From: Armatimonadota bacterium
GTDB taxonomy: Bacteria; Armatimonadota; Armatimonadia; Armatimonadales; Capsulimonadaceae
Reading direction: 5' to 3'
DNA: 64,000 nt
NCBI GenBank assembly: GCA_025354405.1
Contig: JANXMY010000021.1
Location: 1-64,000, forward strand
The notes under the pieces are model-generated. The model was not told where the DNA came from and ran no database searches. It worked only from the letters and a program-made list of their open reading frames with translations. Positions 39,435-49,104 of this stretch are shown one piece after another; position 1 is the stretch's first letter; each line of letters starts with the position of its first letter. Position numbers and translations under genes: made by a program.

Positions 39435-40771
39435 GCAGACACTCCCGCTGCCCGTATTGGAAGTATCTCGGAGATGAGAGGCAGCTCAGCAGAGATTTCC
39501 TCTATGAGTTCGACTCGCTGTATTTCGGCGCCGACAGCGCGCAGCTTGGTCTCGAAGCCCTCGTAGCCGCGGTCCAGGAACTGCACACCCGTGATATCGG
39601 TCTGGCCTTCTGCAGCCAGGCCCGCCAGCACCAGTGCCGCCGTCGCCCGCAGATCAGAGCCGGCTACCGGGGCGCCGGTCAGGCGCGGGACGCCGCAGAT
39701 GATCGCCGCACTGGCTTCCGCTTTGATATCAGCCCCCATCCGCGAAAGCTCATCAATATACCGAAAACGCCGCTCGTAGACCGTCTCGGTGATGACCGAT
39801 GTGCCTTGAGCCAGCGTCATAAGTGCCGCAAACGGCGGCTGCATATCGGTTGGGAAGCCGGGATGCGGGCTGGCACTGATGTTGACTGCTTTAAGAGTGA
39901 CGCCACGCGGGACGCGCACCCGCACACCGTCATCGTCGAAACGCACTTCTGCGCCCGCCTCGGCCAGCTTGCGCGTGACCGGCTGGACATGCTCTTTGAC
40001 CGCATCGCGAATATACAGATCGCCGCCGGTGATCGCAGCGGCGACGGCGAATGTCCCCGCCTCAATTCGGTCCGCATCCACTCGGAATTCCGTGCCGTGC
40101 AGGGAAGCAACCCCTTCAATCACGATTTCTTTTGTTCCCGCCCCGCGAATCTTCGCGCCCATGCGGTTCAAAATGTTCGCCGCCGCAACCACATCCGGCT
40201 CCTCGGCGGCATTCGAGATTGTCGTAATCCCGTCGGCCAGCGCCGCCGCCGACATCAGATGCGTGGTCGCGCCCACGCTGGGAAAGTCCAGATAGATTCC
40301 CGCTCCGCGCAAACCGTTCGGCGCAATCGCGTGCACAAAGCCATGCTCGACCGTCGTAATTGCCCCCAGCCGCTCCAGTCCCTTCAAGTGATAGTCGACA
40401 GGGCGTGCGCCAATATCGCAGCCACCGGGGAGTGCGACACGTGCCTGTCCGAACCGGGCCAGTAAGGGTCCGAGCACGGAAAACGATGCACGCATCATTT
40501 TGATCAGTTCGTAGGGAGCTTCGAACGAGGTAGGAGAGGTAGAATCGATGCTGACGACACCCGGCTCGGTAAAATCGGCAGGGATGCCCAGGTGGCGCAG
40601 CAGGGCCAGCAGGGTCAAAACATCACTGATACGGGGGACATTGGTCAGGACGGTTCGTCCTTTTTGGGGAAGTACGGTAGCGGCGAGAATCGCCAGACAG
40701 GCGTTCTTGCTGCCGCTAAGGCGGACGTCACCCTCAAGGCGTCGTCCACCGACGGTCTGTATTTTTTGCAA
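39431..40771 (-). CDS. murA: UDP-N-acetylglucosamine 1-carboxyvinyltransferase
   Basis: 446 aa; RLEGDVRLSGSKNACLAILAATVL; GTP-like GTE..VDADRIEAGTF; GTGA overlap with mreB. Confidence 0.95.
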   Translation of the reverse strand: MQKIQTVGGRRLEGDVRLSGSKNACLAILAATVLPQKGRTVLTNVPRISDVLTLLALLRHLGIPADFTEPGVVSIDSTSPTSFEAPYELIKMMRASFSVLGPLLARFGQARVALPGGCDIGARPVDYHLKGLERLGAITTVEHGFVHAIAPNGLRGAGIYLDFPSVGATTHLMSAAALADGITTISNAAEEPDVVAAANILNRMGAKIRGAGTKEIVIEGVASLHGTEFRVDADRIEAGTFAVAAAITGGDLYIRDAVKEHVQPVTRKLAEAGAEVRFDDDGVRVRVPRGVTLKAVNISASPHPGFPTDMQPPFAALMTLAQGTSVITETVYERRFRYIDELSRMGADIKAEASAAIICGVPRLTGAPVAGSDLRATAALVLAGLAAEGQTDITGVQFLDRGYEGFETKLRAVGAEIQRVELIEEISAELPLISEILPIRAAGVSA

Positions 40772-40866
40772 ATGCGGGATCCTCCTACTTGGGGCGCGTG
40801 TCGCCGGCGGGTCTTGCGAGGTTTCGTTCTTAAAATGCCCGCCGGTTTTTGTATAAGTTCTAAATC

Positions 40867-40895
40867 AGTATACAAGACTTAGGGCGGATTGTCAA
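40867..40895 (-). promoter_or_regulatory. Consensus promoter of murA-mreB
   Basis: TTGACA-17 bp-TATACT on the minus strand. Confidence 0.85.
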
Positions 40896-40922
40896 GCACG
40901 GCACAAGGGGTTGAATCGGCAC

Positions 40923-42029
40923 TTAGAAGGGAGGCTCAGTGACATACCAGGCCGCCGGAAAGAAATGCTGCTTGAATTTCATCGCGGCATAACGGTCGGT
41001 CATCCCGGCTATAAAATCTGTGACACGCCGGGCGCGATCTTCTGCTGTTAGCCCCTCATATTCGTGCGCGGCCAGGCCCTCCATCTGAAGTGGGATTTGC
41101 GAGGAACCCATGTACAGCCGAAACAGCTCTTTGAGCATAAACTGGGCCTTATGCAGCTCGATGTTTCCGCGCGTATCGATTGTATAGACATGAGCATACA
41201 TGTAGTCTTTAAGCTTGTTGGTGGCAGCCAGTACTTCCCCGGTCATTTTGACTTCGGGCAGCCCCATGCTGCTTTTCAGCACATTCATCACCATCGTCGC
41301 AATACGCTGTGAATGGCTGTGGCCCAGAACGTCAAGCGTATCCTGGGGAAGGTCTTCAGTTTTCAGCACACCGGCCCGCACGCTGTCGTCGATATCGTGA
41401 TTGATGTAGGCGATCCGGTCGGCGACCCGTACACACATCCCTTCCAGGGAAGTCGGCAAGTTGGTCCCTTCGACGATCCCCAGGTCTTTGCTGCCTTTGG
41501 AATGGCCTAAAATGCCGTCACGCACTTCCCAGGTCAGATTAAGTCCCAAGCCATGCTTTTCCAAAACGTCAACAATCCGAAGGCTCTGATCGTAATGCTT
41601 AAACCCTGAATTCGGGACATACTCGCGCAGAACTTCGTCGAGCGCTTCCTCTCCGCCATGCCCAAACGGCGTATGACCAAGATCATGAGCGAGCGCAATC
41701 GCTTCGGTAAGATCTTCGTTCAGCCGCAGAGCACGGGCCAGCGTCCGCGCGATCTGGGCGACTTCCAGTGTGTGCGTCAGCCGCGTTCGATAATGATCCT
41801 CTTCGGGATCGATAAAGACCTGTGTTTTGTGTTTCAGCCGGCGAAACGCTTTGGAGTGCAGGATACGGTCCCGATCCCGCTGAAATTCCGTGCGAATGGG
41901 GTCTCGCTCCTCCAACTTTGCTCGCCCCTGGGTGTTCGCTGATTGGACCGCGTAGGGGGAGAGAATTTGGGCTTCAAGAGCCTCCTGGTACTCGCGAAAC
42001 TGGGTCGGGGCAAGTTCAACTGGTTTCAT
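40923..42029 (-). CDS. dGTP triphosphohydrolase-like HD protein
   Basis: RDRDRILHSKAFRRLKHKTQVF, TRLTHTLEVAQIARTLARAL, AHDLGHTPFGHGGE. Confidence 0.93.
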   Translation of the reverse strand: MKPVELAPTQFREYQEALEAQILSPYAVQSANTQGRAKLEERDPIRTEFQRDRDRILHSKAFRRLKHKTQVFIDPEEDHYRTRLTHTLEVAQIARTLARALRLNEDLTEAIALAHDLGHTPFGHGGEEALDEVLREYVPNSGFKHYDQSLRIVDVLEKHGLGLNLTWEVRDGILGHSKGSKDLGIVEGTNLPTSLEGMCVRVADRIAYINHDIDDSVRAGVLKTEDLPQDTLDVLGHSHSQRIATMVMNVLKSSMGLPEVKMTGEVLAATNKLKDYMYAHVYTIDTRGNIELHKAQFMLKELFRLYMGSSQIPLQMEGLAAHEYEGLTAEDRARRVTDFIAGMTDRYAAMKFKQHFFPAAWYVTEPPF

Positions 42030-42073
42030 GGCTGAATTATACCCGTTCCGCCGTTTCCGGGTACAATGATAGT

Positions 42074-43228
42074 ATGAGTACTCTGGCTTTATCCACTCCG
42101 TCCCACACTCCCGCCGACGTATCCGATTCGATCAATGCGGCAATCTTAGCTGTCTCAGAAGATACGATTCAGGGCTTTTCTGCCGACCCGCTGGGAGAAA
42201 TTGCCGACCGGTCCGGGGTTCCGATAGATACGGTTATCTCCCGGATTCAGGCCATGCTCCGAGCCGGGACCATACGCCGAGTGCGGCAGACTTTGATGGC
42301 GACCAATTTGGCACAGGGGTCCCTGATCGCCTGGCAGGTTCCGGCGGAGAAGCTGGACAGCGCGTTTAATTACTTGTTTGAGACCGATCCGTTTTCCGGC
42401 CATGTCGTGCTGCGCTCCACCGACTCTGCTACTCCCGGCTCGCAGTACAAGCTCTGGACGACCCTGAAAGTGCCGCAGGGTTACTCGATCACCAAATACG
42501 CTGACTTTCTGGCTGAGAAGATTGGGGCGGAGCATTACCGGCTTATGCCCGCGAACTGCCTGTTCGTCTTGGGGGTCGGCCACATCCGCCGCCGCGGCCT
42601 GGAGATTGGCAGCAAGGCCGATTCGCCCGCCGAGGTTCAGGACATGAATATCGTCGAGCTGAGCGAGCTGGACTGGCAGGTCTTGATGAGCCTGAAGCGT
42701 GAGTTCGAGCCGGACGAGATCACGCGGGACATTTGGGACGCCCGCGCCATGGAGGCCAAAGTCAGCCTGGAAACCTTCCTCAGCGTCGCCAGCTCACTGC
42801 ATGATCGGGGCGTCATCGGGCGATTCTCAACGTTCCTGGAACACGTCAAGGCCACCGCCGGGGAAGAGCGCGTCACCCGCTACAACGCGCTGTTTCACTG
42901 GGCAGTCCCTACAGGCCGGGAACTGGAGGCAGGACGTGAAGTCGGCCGGTTCCACATCATGACACACGCTTACTGGCGCGAAGGTGGCCCAGAGTTCCGC
43001 AATGTCAACATCATGGGAGTAGCGCACGGCCTGGACAAGTCTGTTCTTCTGGCGCATAAAGCCGCGATGGATGTCCACCTGGAGAGTATCGGCATCCCCG
43101 TCAGTTACACTAACGTTTTCTGGGGTGGTCGCAGCGAGATCAAGCCGTCGGAGATTGCGCCCGCCGCTTTCCGCGATTTCTGCCGTCAGAATGACATTGA
43201 TCCGGAGTCGCTGCGCGAAGCGTCTTAA
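42074..43228 (+). CDS. Tandem winged-helix Lrp/AsnC-like protein resembling fused AhbA/AhbB (NirDLGH) siroheme decarboxylase subunits
   Basis: 384 aa; two HTH+effector-like halves; second half THAYWREGGPEFRNVNIMGVAHG...RSEIKPSEI parallels AhbB SHCY..NLFAMIHG..EFKK. Confidence 0.55.
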   Translation: MSTLALSTPSHTPADVSDSINAAILAVSEDTIQGFSADPLGEIADRSGVPIDTVISRIQAMLRAGTIRRVRQTLMATNLAQGSLIAWQVPAEKLDSAFNYLFETDPFSGHVVLRSTDSATPGSQYKLWTTLKVPQGYSITKYADFLAEKIGAEHYRLMPANCLFVLGVGHIRRRGLEIGSKADSPAEVQDMNIVELSELDWQVLMSLKREFEPDEITRDIWDARAMEAKVSLETFLSVASSLHDRGVIGRFSTFLEHVKATAGEERVTRYNALFHWAVPTGRELEAGREVGRFHIMTHAYWREGGPEFRNVNIMGVAHGLDKSVLLAHKAAMDVHLESIGIPVSYTNVFWGGRSEIKPSEIAPAAFRDFCRQNDIDPESLREAS

Positions 43229-43313
43229 TTTGGTTTCTTCTCTAGCTCAATCCCATAATGGGTGGGCCCGCACGGCTATTATGGGGACGGCAAAGGACCG
43301 AGTAGGCAGTGCT

Positions 43314-44468
43314 CTACCGGCGTCGTCCCCCGCCAAATGAAGACCGTCCGCCGCCAAACGAACCACCGCCAAACGATCCCCCGCCACCCGAGGAACGGCT
43401 GCCGCCGAACGAACCACCACCTCCGAATGATCCACCGCCAAAAGATCCCCCCGAGGGACGGCTGGCCGGTGCACTGCCGCCACCAAAAGAACCGCTGCCG
43501 AAGGAACCGCCACTGCCGCTGGATGGAAAGCTGCGCCGGCCGCTTCCGAATGACCCGCCATAGCCCGATGGCGCATTGCCGAAGGACCCACCAGAAGAAC
43601 GGGGAGCGGTCGTGCCGAAACCGGAACGACCACTGCCGAAGGAACCACTACCACTTGGGCGACTGCTGCCAAACGAACTGCTTCCGCCAAACGAACGATT
43701 TCCGCCGAAAGTACTGCCTGAACTGCCGAAGGCTCGTTTGCCACCGGCTGCACCGCCATTAAAGGACGTGCGCGCGGCCTGGTTGTACACAGTCCGGTTG
43801 ACGACACGCATCGGAGTGAAGCTGGAACGATTCGCAGAGTAGTAATTGTGGTAGGAGTTCCAGCCGTAGTAGGGCGATCCGCCGATGAGAAAGTGCAGCC
43901 CAATCATCGGCCCGATTATGCTGTAAGGGCTGTAGCCATAATAACCGCCATAATAGGACATTCCGGGGGACCAGCCCATGCCGCTGAATGCGGACCAGCT
44001 TGGAGCAAGGCCGACGTAGACCGGCTGCGTGTAAGCGTAGTTTTGTGGAAACGGATACCATCGAGTTCCGGGCTGGGCCGCATTTTCCAGTGATGCTCCG
44101 GCGGGAATATACAGCGTAGGAAACTGACCATTGTTGACAAAATACATGCCGCCGGTGGCTGACCGACCGAATTTCATCACATATAGATTCTGGTTGGCAA
44201 AGGGCACGACGATCGTTCCCTGCTGGGAGTACATCTGGTAGCCGCCCTGGTCGAACACCGCACGCTGAATCGGGACCTGCTGACCGGTAGGGACTTCCGT
44301 CCAGTTGTAAGCTTGTCCACCCTGTTGTCCTGGCTGGCCCTGACCGCCTTGCTGATTGATCGTAACCGGAGTGGTTGGCGGAGCCATCATGACCGGTGCG
44401 CTATTGTGCGAGCAGCCGGCAAGTAGTGGCAGCGCAGCAGCCAAAATAGTTGAATGGAGTAGCTTCAC
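43314..44468 (-). CDS. Lipoprotein with Gly/Ser/Phe-rich repetitive C-terminus
   Basis: GTG start KLLHSTILAAALPLLAGCSHN lipobox; C-terminus of repeated SFG/GGSFG units ending FGGGRRR. Confidence 0.75.
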   Translation of the reverse strand: MKLLHSTILAAALPLLAGCSHNSAPVMMAPPTTPVTINQQGGQGQPGQQGGQAYNWTEVPTGQQVPIQRAVFDQGGYQMYSQQGTIVVPFANQNLYVMKFGRSATGGMYFVNNGQFPTLYIPAGASLENAAQPGTRWYPFPQNYAYTQPVYVGLAPSWSAFSGMGWSPGMSYYGGYYGYSPYSIIGPMIGLHFLIGGSPYYGWNSYHNYYSANRSSFTPMRVVNRTVYNQAARTSFNGGAAGGKRAFGSSGSTFGGNRSFGGSSSFGSSRPSGSGSFGSGRSGFGTTAPRSSGGSFGNAPSGYGGSFGSGRRSFPSSGSGGSFGSGSFGGGSAPASRPSGGSFGGGSFGGGGSFGGSRSSGGGGSFGGGSFGGGRSSFGGGRRR

Positions 44469-44478
44469 AGGTATTTCC

Positions 44479-45606
44479 TCAAGACGTTTCAATAATCTCG
44501 ACATTGGCACGCGGTACGATGACGACGCTGCCATCATCGAGGGCGGCTTCCAGCACGCGCACGGAGGCTCCTGAGCCAACGATGGTCAGCTGCGGGGGCA
44601 GCGCGGCAACGGTCGCCAGCTTGCCGAAGTAAGGCTCTCGGATCAGGCGGATCGGTGTGCCGATCGCCAGGCTTCCTTCGTCGCCGGCTTCTGCTTTCGA
44701 GGACTCCGCGGAGGGAGGCAGCGGCACGATCACCTCCGGGCGGATCACACCGGCGCGTATCTGCGTCGCGCCATTAATCGAAGCTGATTTCCCTTCAAGT
44801 GACTTGAGTAGCTCGAACGTTCGCCGAGCCATCGCGATCGTCCCAAAGCCTTCCGTGATCACGAGCGTGAGCGTAATATTTTCATGGCCGGTAATTGCGA
44901 CCCCAATATCATACCCTAGGAATGCGATGAGGTCTTTGTCAATAATACCGCCTACGACAATACCGATGACTCCGACATCAGAAGCCTTGCGCAGAGCGGC
45001 CCCGGAGATATTTGCTCCGCCGATGATGATCTTTCCGGCCAGCACGGGGGTAATTTCCGCTTCGGTCAGATCGCTTTCCGGAGACTTCGAGACAACGGTG
45101 ATTTCCCCCACCCGTTCACCGCCGATCCCGAAGATGCCCTGGATTAAAGCTCCCTCGGTTTGAACGATCACGCCCTCACCCGGCATTGTCTCTGCGATCG
45201 TGCCGGAAAGGTACGCCGTCAGATCAATTGGCAGAGGGGGCTGGCGAACGCCGACATTCCCGGAGACAGCACTGATGGTTTCAATCACGCCAGCGATCGG
45301 CGATTTGGCTTCCGACTTGAACATCCCGAAAAAGGCTTTGGTCGCCGCCAGTATCTGGCCCTTCTCGACCGTATCCCCCTCTTTGACCAGCAGAGCACCT
45401 GGCATCTCATCAGCGTCGATCCCAAGCTGGGCGGCGACTTTTACCGACTGCATCAGACCCGGCAGTGAGGCGCGAGCGACCACGGTGTCCGGCGTGACCG
45501 TCTGCCCGACCTGCACTAAAACCTGGCCCTTAAGTGGCAGGCGGCGCGTTCGCTGGATAAGTGTATGGGCACTGACTTTCAGCCCTGGCGTATATGCTGT
45601 TCCCAA
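44479..45606 (-). CDS. Conserved hypothetical with barrel-sandwich-hybrid-like segments
   Basis: 375 aa; GQVLVQVGQTVTPDTVVARA, LLVKEGDTVEKGQILAATK, KSPIAGVIETISAVSGNV. Confidence 0.65.
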   Translation of the reverse strand: MGTAYTPGLKVSAHTLIQRTRRLPLKGQVLVQVGQTVTPDTVVARASLPGLMQSVKVAAQLGIDADEMPGALLVKEGDTVEKGQILAATKAFFGMFKSEAKSPIAGVIETISAVSGNVGVRQPPLPIDLTAYLSGTIAETMPGEGVIVQTEGALIQGIFGIGGERVGEITVVSKSPESDLTEAEITPVLAGKIIIGGANISGAALRKASDVGVIGIVVGGIIDKDLIAFLGYDIGVAITGHENITLTLVITEGFGTIAMARRTFELLKSLEGKSASINGATQIRAGVIRPEVIVPLPPSAESSKAEAGDEGSLAIGTPIRLIREPYFGKLATVAALPPQLTIVGSGASVRVLEAALDDGSVVIVPRANVEIIETS

Positions 45607-45650
45607 ATTTGCTCCTGATAAAAGAGGTTCTCAGATTGACTCTCGAAAAG

Positions 45651-47096
45651 TTATGAATCGTGCTTTGCGTGCAATGTAATTACTGTGACCGAAACCGCCG
45701 GACATGTTAACCCGGTCAGATGCTTTCCCTGTAGGGATGGCTTGACTGCCTTACCCCAATTGGGACTAGCATCCTCCGGCCCCGTTCCCGACAAACAGTA
45801 CGTCCCGGCAACCGAAAAATCGCGGGGCGAATCTATCTCGACCTGAAGGGAATTCACTGACTGATAACTTCGGTTGACGATCCAGATCGCTAGAGATTTC
45901 CCATCTTCCGAGCAGCTGGCATATCCGGAGATTTGGGCATTGCCGCCAGTCATGCCGACCATTTTTTTCTGAACGAATTGACCCCAGAGGGCAACGGCCC
46001 GACCCGTCGGCAGCAGCGCGTTCGTCGGCCCCAGGCTGTACCACTGACTGTGCGCCGCTTCGGCATCGCTGACCCAGCGTGTCGTCCAGACCATCGCGGA
46101 CAAGACATTCGGACGGGCCATCATCTGTCCCAAAGTGTCGAACGTCACGAGCGTATGGCCCAGGGTGTTGGTACCAGGCCATCCGTTTTCGGAATAGTCT
46201 TTAGAATTGGTCTCCGCTACGATCACCTGCAGCCGAGCACGGTCGGCTGCAGGTGCATTGCGGCCAATCGCGGCTAGGGCCACATCAACATCTCGCACCG
46301 TGTTTTCGTTAGGATGCGAAACAAAGTGCTCGTAGCCTTTCCAGTCCCAGCAATTATAAACGCTCAGGGTCAGAAAATCCAGGGACGAGGCTGCACCGGG
46401 CAGAAACCGCTTCCACCAGCTTTCTGAGTTACCGCTGGCTCCGATTTTTATAGTCGGGTCGACAGCTTTCATTGCGCGTGAGAACGCCATCACTATGCGG
46501 GCCATTTCTTCAGGCGTCCCTTTGTCGCTGTTCCAGTTTTCGTTGCCGATCTCCCAGTATCTTACTCCGTACTTTTTCACTTTGTTGGCGTACTGCACCC
46601 AGGCAGCGGCGGACTCCAACCACTGGGTCTCTGTCAGGCCAGACGCTTTCTCCGTGCTGTAACCGACGACGATATAAGCCTCCGCCCCGACTTTGCGAGT
46701 GCAGGCCACATACTGATCAAAGTCCATGCGCTGGCCTTTGACCCCACCATACCAGCCCAGTGAAACAGGAAGCGGGCGGGAATAAGGTGGCTCCGACCAG
46801 CGATAAAAATCAGATTTCGCGCCGCCGGGATAGCGCAGCCACCGAGCACCCATATCAGCTAAAGCGGCATCGAGCGGACGCGCCACAGGCCGATTGGCAT
46901 CGTGATCACGGAGGTAATTGAGATTAATTCCGACAAAGCGGTCCGCCCCCTCCCGGACGATATGGCGTGTATTTACTGTCAGCGTCACAAGATCTGGCTG
47001 TGCCCCTAACCTTGCAGTCGTGAACAAAATCGCGGTCAGCATCACCGCTAGACCAGACATCAACAAACGATTAATGCGCTGCCTCCTCGCCGTCAT
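45651..47096 (-). CDS. Secreted glycoside hydrolase, alpha-L-arabinofuranosidase-like
   Basis: Signal/anchor; WLRYPGGAKSDFYRW, YWEIGNENW, IVAETNSKDYSENGWPG; start may be 47060. Confidence 0.78.
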   Translation of the reverse strand: MTARRQRINRLLMSGLAVMLTAILFTTARLGAQPDLVTLTVNTRHIVREGADRFVGINLNYLRDHDANRPVARPLDAALADMGARWLRYPGGAKSDFYRWSEPPYSRPLPVSLGWYGGVKGQRMDFDQYVACTRKVGAEAYIVVGYSTEKASGLTETQWLESAAAWVQYANKVKKYGVRYWEIGNENWNSDKGTPEEMARIVMAFSRAMKAVDPTIKIGASGNSESWWKRFLPGAASSLDFLTLSVYNCWDWKGYEHFVSHPNENTVRDVDVALAAIGRNAPAADRARLQVIVAETNSKDYSENGWPGTNTLGHTLVTFDTLGQMMARPNVLSAMVWTTRWVSDAEAAHSQWYSLGPTNALLPTGRAVALWGQFVQKKMVGMTGGNAQISGYASCSEDGKSLAIWIVNRSYQSVNSLQVEIDSPRDFSVAGTYCLSGTGPEDASPNWGKAVKPSLQGKHLTGLTCPAVSVTVITLHAKHDS

Positions 47097-47601
47097 GTGG
47101 CAGGCGGAACTTCTGAATCACGGCGTGGGCGGTCGCAACATCCTGCCAGCCCAGCACGGTCGTCTCTTTGTCTTCCAGGTCCTTATAGATGTCGAAAAAG
47201 TGTACGATCTCTTTCAAGATATGCGCGGGCAAATCGGAGAGATGTTCGATTCCCTCGAAGCGCGGGTCGGCAGCGGCGACCGATAGAATCTTCTCGTCCG
47301 GCCCTTTTTCATCGCGCATCATCAGGACCCCCAGAGGCCGGGCGGCAATCAGGCAGCCGGGAAAAGTCGGCTGGGTCGTGATGACGAGAATATCGAGCGG
47401 GTCGCCGTCCTCTGCCAAAGTATCGCAGATCCAGCCGTAATCAAAGGGGTAAAACAGTGGCGAGTAGAGGGTCCGATCCAGCTTGAAAATACCTAACTCA
47501 TGGTCGTACTCATATTTGTTCGAGGATCCCTGCGGGATTTCTACGATCATATTGACGATCACGGGTGCCTGATCGCCAAGCGGGACTTCAAGATATGACA
47601 T
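47071..47601 (-). CDS. ppa: Inorganic pyrophosphatase
   Basis: VIVNMIVEIPQGSSNKYEYDHELGIFKLDR; EDGDPLDILV. Confidence 0.96.
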   Translation of the reverse strand: MSYLEVPLGDQAPVIVNMIVEIPQGSSNKYEYDHELGIFKLDRTLYSPLFYPFDYGWICDTLAEDGDPLDILVITTQPTFPGCLIAARPLGVLMMRDEKGPDEKILSVAAADPRFEGIEHLSDLPAHILKEIVHFFDIYKDLEDKETTVLGWQDVATAHAVIQKFRLPHDGEEAAH

Positions 47602-47646
47602 TTATTTTCCAGTCGGTGAGTTGGAGCTAAGTTCGCGAAAGGATAC

Positions 47647-49068
47647 TCATTTTCCTTCTCGTGCCAGTGCGTCTGTGAGCGTCGCGATGGAACCTGCAGA
47701 ATAGAGCTGCAAAAGAAAGCCGCCAATCTCAGCTGCCAGCACTTCCGACTCGCCTAAGTCTCCAAATATCTGTGTCTGACCCAGGAGTGGGCGCGGGTCG
47801 GCTTTGGACTCACGAGCCAGCGGCTGCAGCCGATCTGCAAGCGGATCGTTGAGGACATAGGGCACGTTTTTCTCATCTAGCCCCGCCAGGTAGCGCATCC
47901 ATCCTGCGACCGCAAGAGACAGCAGCCGGGTGGAGCGTCCAGCCGCAAGTGCCTCCTGAAGTGAGGGCAAAAGAAACTTGGGTACTTTCGAGGAACCGTC
48001 CAGACAAATACGGGTGACCTGATCTTTGATCGCGGGATTGGCAAAGCGGGTTAGCAGCGTCCTTTGATAGTCAGCCAGATCGATGCCGGGAACAGGGGCG
48101 AGCAGCGGTGTGATCTCTTCGTCCATTAGTCGGCGGATAAAATCGAAAAAGAGTGGGGCGGCAATTATTTCGTGGATATACTCGAAGCCCGCCAGAAAAC
48201 CGAGATAGCCCATCGCCGAGTGGCTGGCGTTCAGCAGACGAATTTTCATCATCTCGTAAGGGTGAACGTCTGAAGTAAACTGCGCTCCGGCCAGCTCCAG
48301 GGGAGGCCGTCCATTTGCAAAGTTATCTTCAATAATCCACTGCAGGAATGGTTCACAGACCACCGGCCAGGCATCTTCGACACCGAATTCCTGACGGACG
48401 AGAAGGCGATCGGCATCCGTCGTCTGCGGCGTGATCCGGTCTACCATGCAATTTGGGAAGGTGACGTTCGCCTCGATCCATGCTCGCAGCTGCGAATCAC
48501 CCTTGCGGAGATGTCCCAGCAGCGCCGCACGTGCCGTATCGCCATTACTTTGCAGGTTGTCGCAGGAAAGCACTGTGAAAGGCGGCAAACCGCGTTTTCG
48601 GCGCCGCCTCAGAGCTTCCACAAGAATTCCGAACACATTCTGTGGGCTGGTGTCTACCCCATAGCCGCCCTCGGTGATCGTCAGTGAGACAATACGCGTC
48701 TCCAGCGCTGCCAGCGTCTCCAATACCGATTCCGGGTCGTCGGGCCCGAACAGATATTGCGTCATTGCTCCGATGACCCGTGCCGTATCCCCGGCCGCAT
48801 CACGGGTGACTACCGTATAGAGGCAGTCCTGCGGCACGAGTGCGTCACGCATGGCAGAATCTGCAGGACGAATGCCCACGCCGCAAATCCCCCACCCTTC
48901 GCCTTTGCCCAGGTTCAGCAGGTCGTCAATATACACGGCTTCATGCGCCCGGTGAAAGCCGCCGACTCCGATGTGTACGATGCCATGAGTGACGGCGTGA
49001 CGGTCGTAGCGAGGAACGGCGAGTGTGGAGCTGAGGGAAAAGAGCGACAAGTTATTCAGAGTACTCAA
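47647..49068 (-). CDS. Mannitol dehydrogenase family protein (mannitol/fructuronate-type)
   Basis: HIGVGGFHRAHEAVYIDDLL; SLTITEGGYGVD; FPNCMVDRITPQTT; KIRLLNASHSAMGYLG. Confidence 0.93.
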   Translation of the reverse strand: MSTLNNLSLFSLSSTLAVPRYDRHAVTHGIVHIGVGGFHRAHEAVYIDDLLNLGKGEGWGICGVGIRPADSAMRDALVPQDCLYTVVTRDAAGDTARVIGAMTQYLFGPDDPESVLETLAALETRIVSLTITEGGYGVDTSPQNVFGILVEALRRRRKRGLPPFTVLSCDNLQSNGDTARAALLGHLRKGDSQLRAWIEANVTFPNCMVDRITPQTTDADRLLVRQEFGVEDAWPVVCEPFLQWIIEDNFANGRPPLELAGAQFTSDVHPYEMMKIRLLNASHSAMGYLGFLAGFEYIHEIIAAPLFFDFIRRLMDEEITPLLAPVPGIDLADYQRTLLTRFANPAIKDQVTRICLDGSSKVPKFLLPSLQEALAAGRSTRLLSLAVAGWMRYLAGLDEKNVPYVLNDPLADRLQPLARESKADPRPLLGQTQIFGDLGESEVLAAEIGGFLLQLYSAGSIATLTDALAREGK

Positions 49069-49104
49069 TGACTATCTCATCCCTATCTCATCCCTATCTC
49101 ATAG

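Noticed and set aside
43309-43842. Plus-strand Pro/Asn/Lys-rich ORFs (PPPNEPPPPNDPPPK)
   Set aside because: Antisense reading of the Gly/Ser/Phe-rich lipoprotein tail; no SD or independent support.
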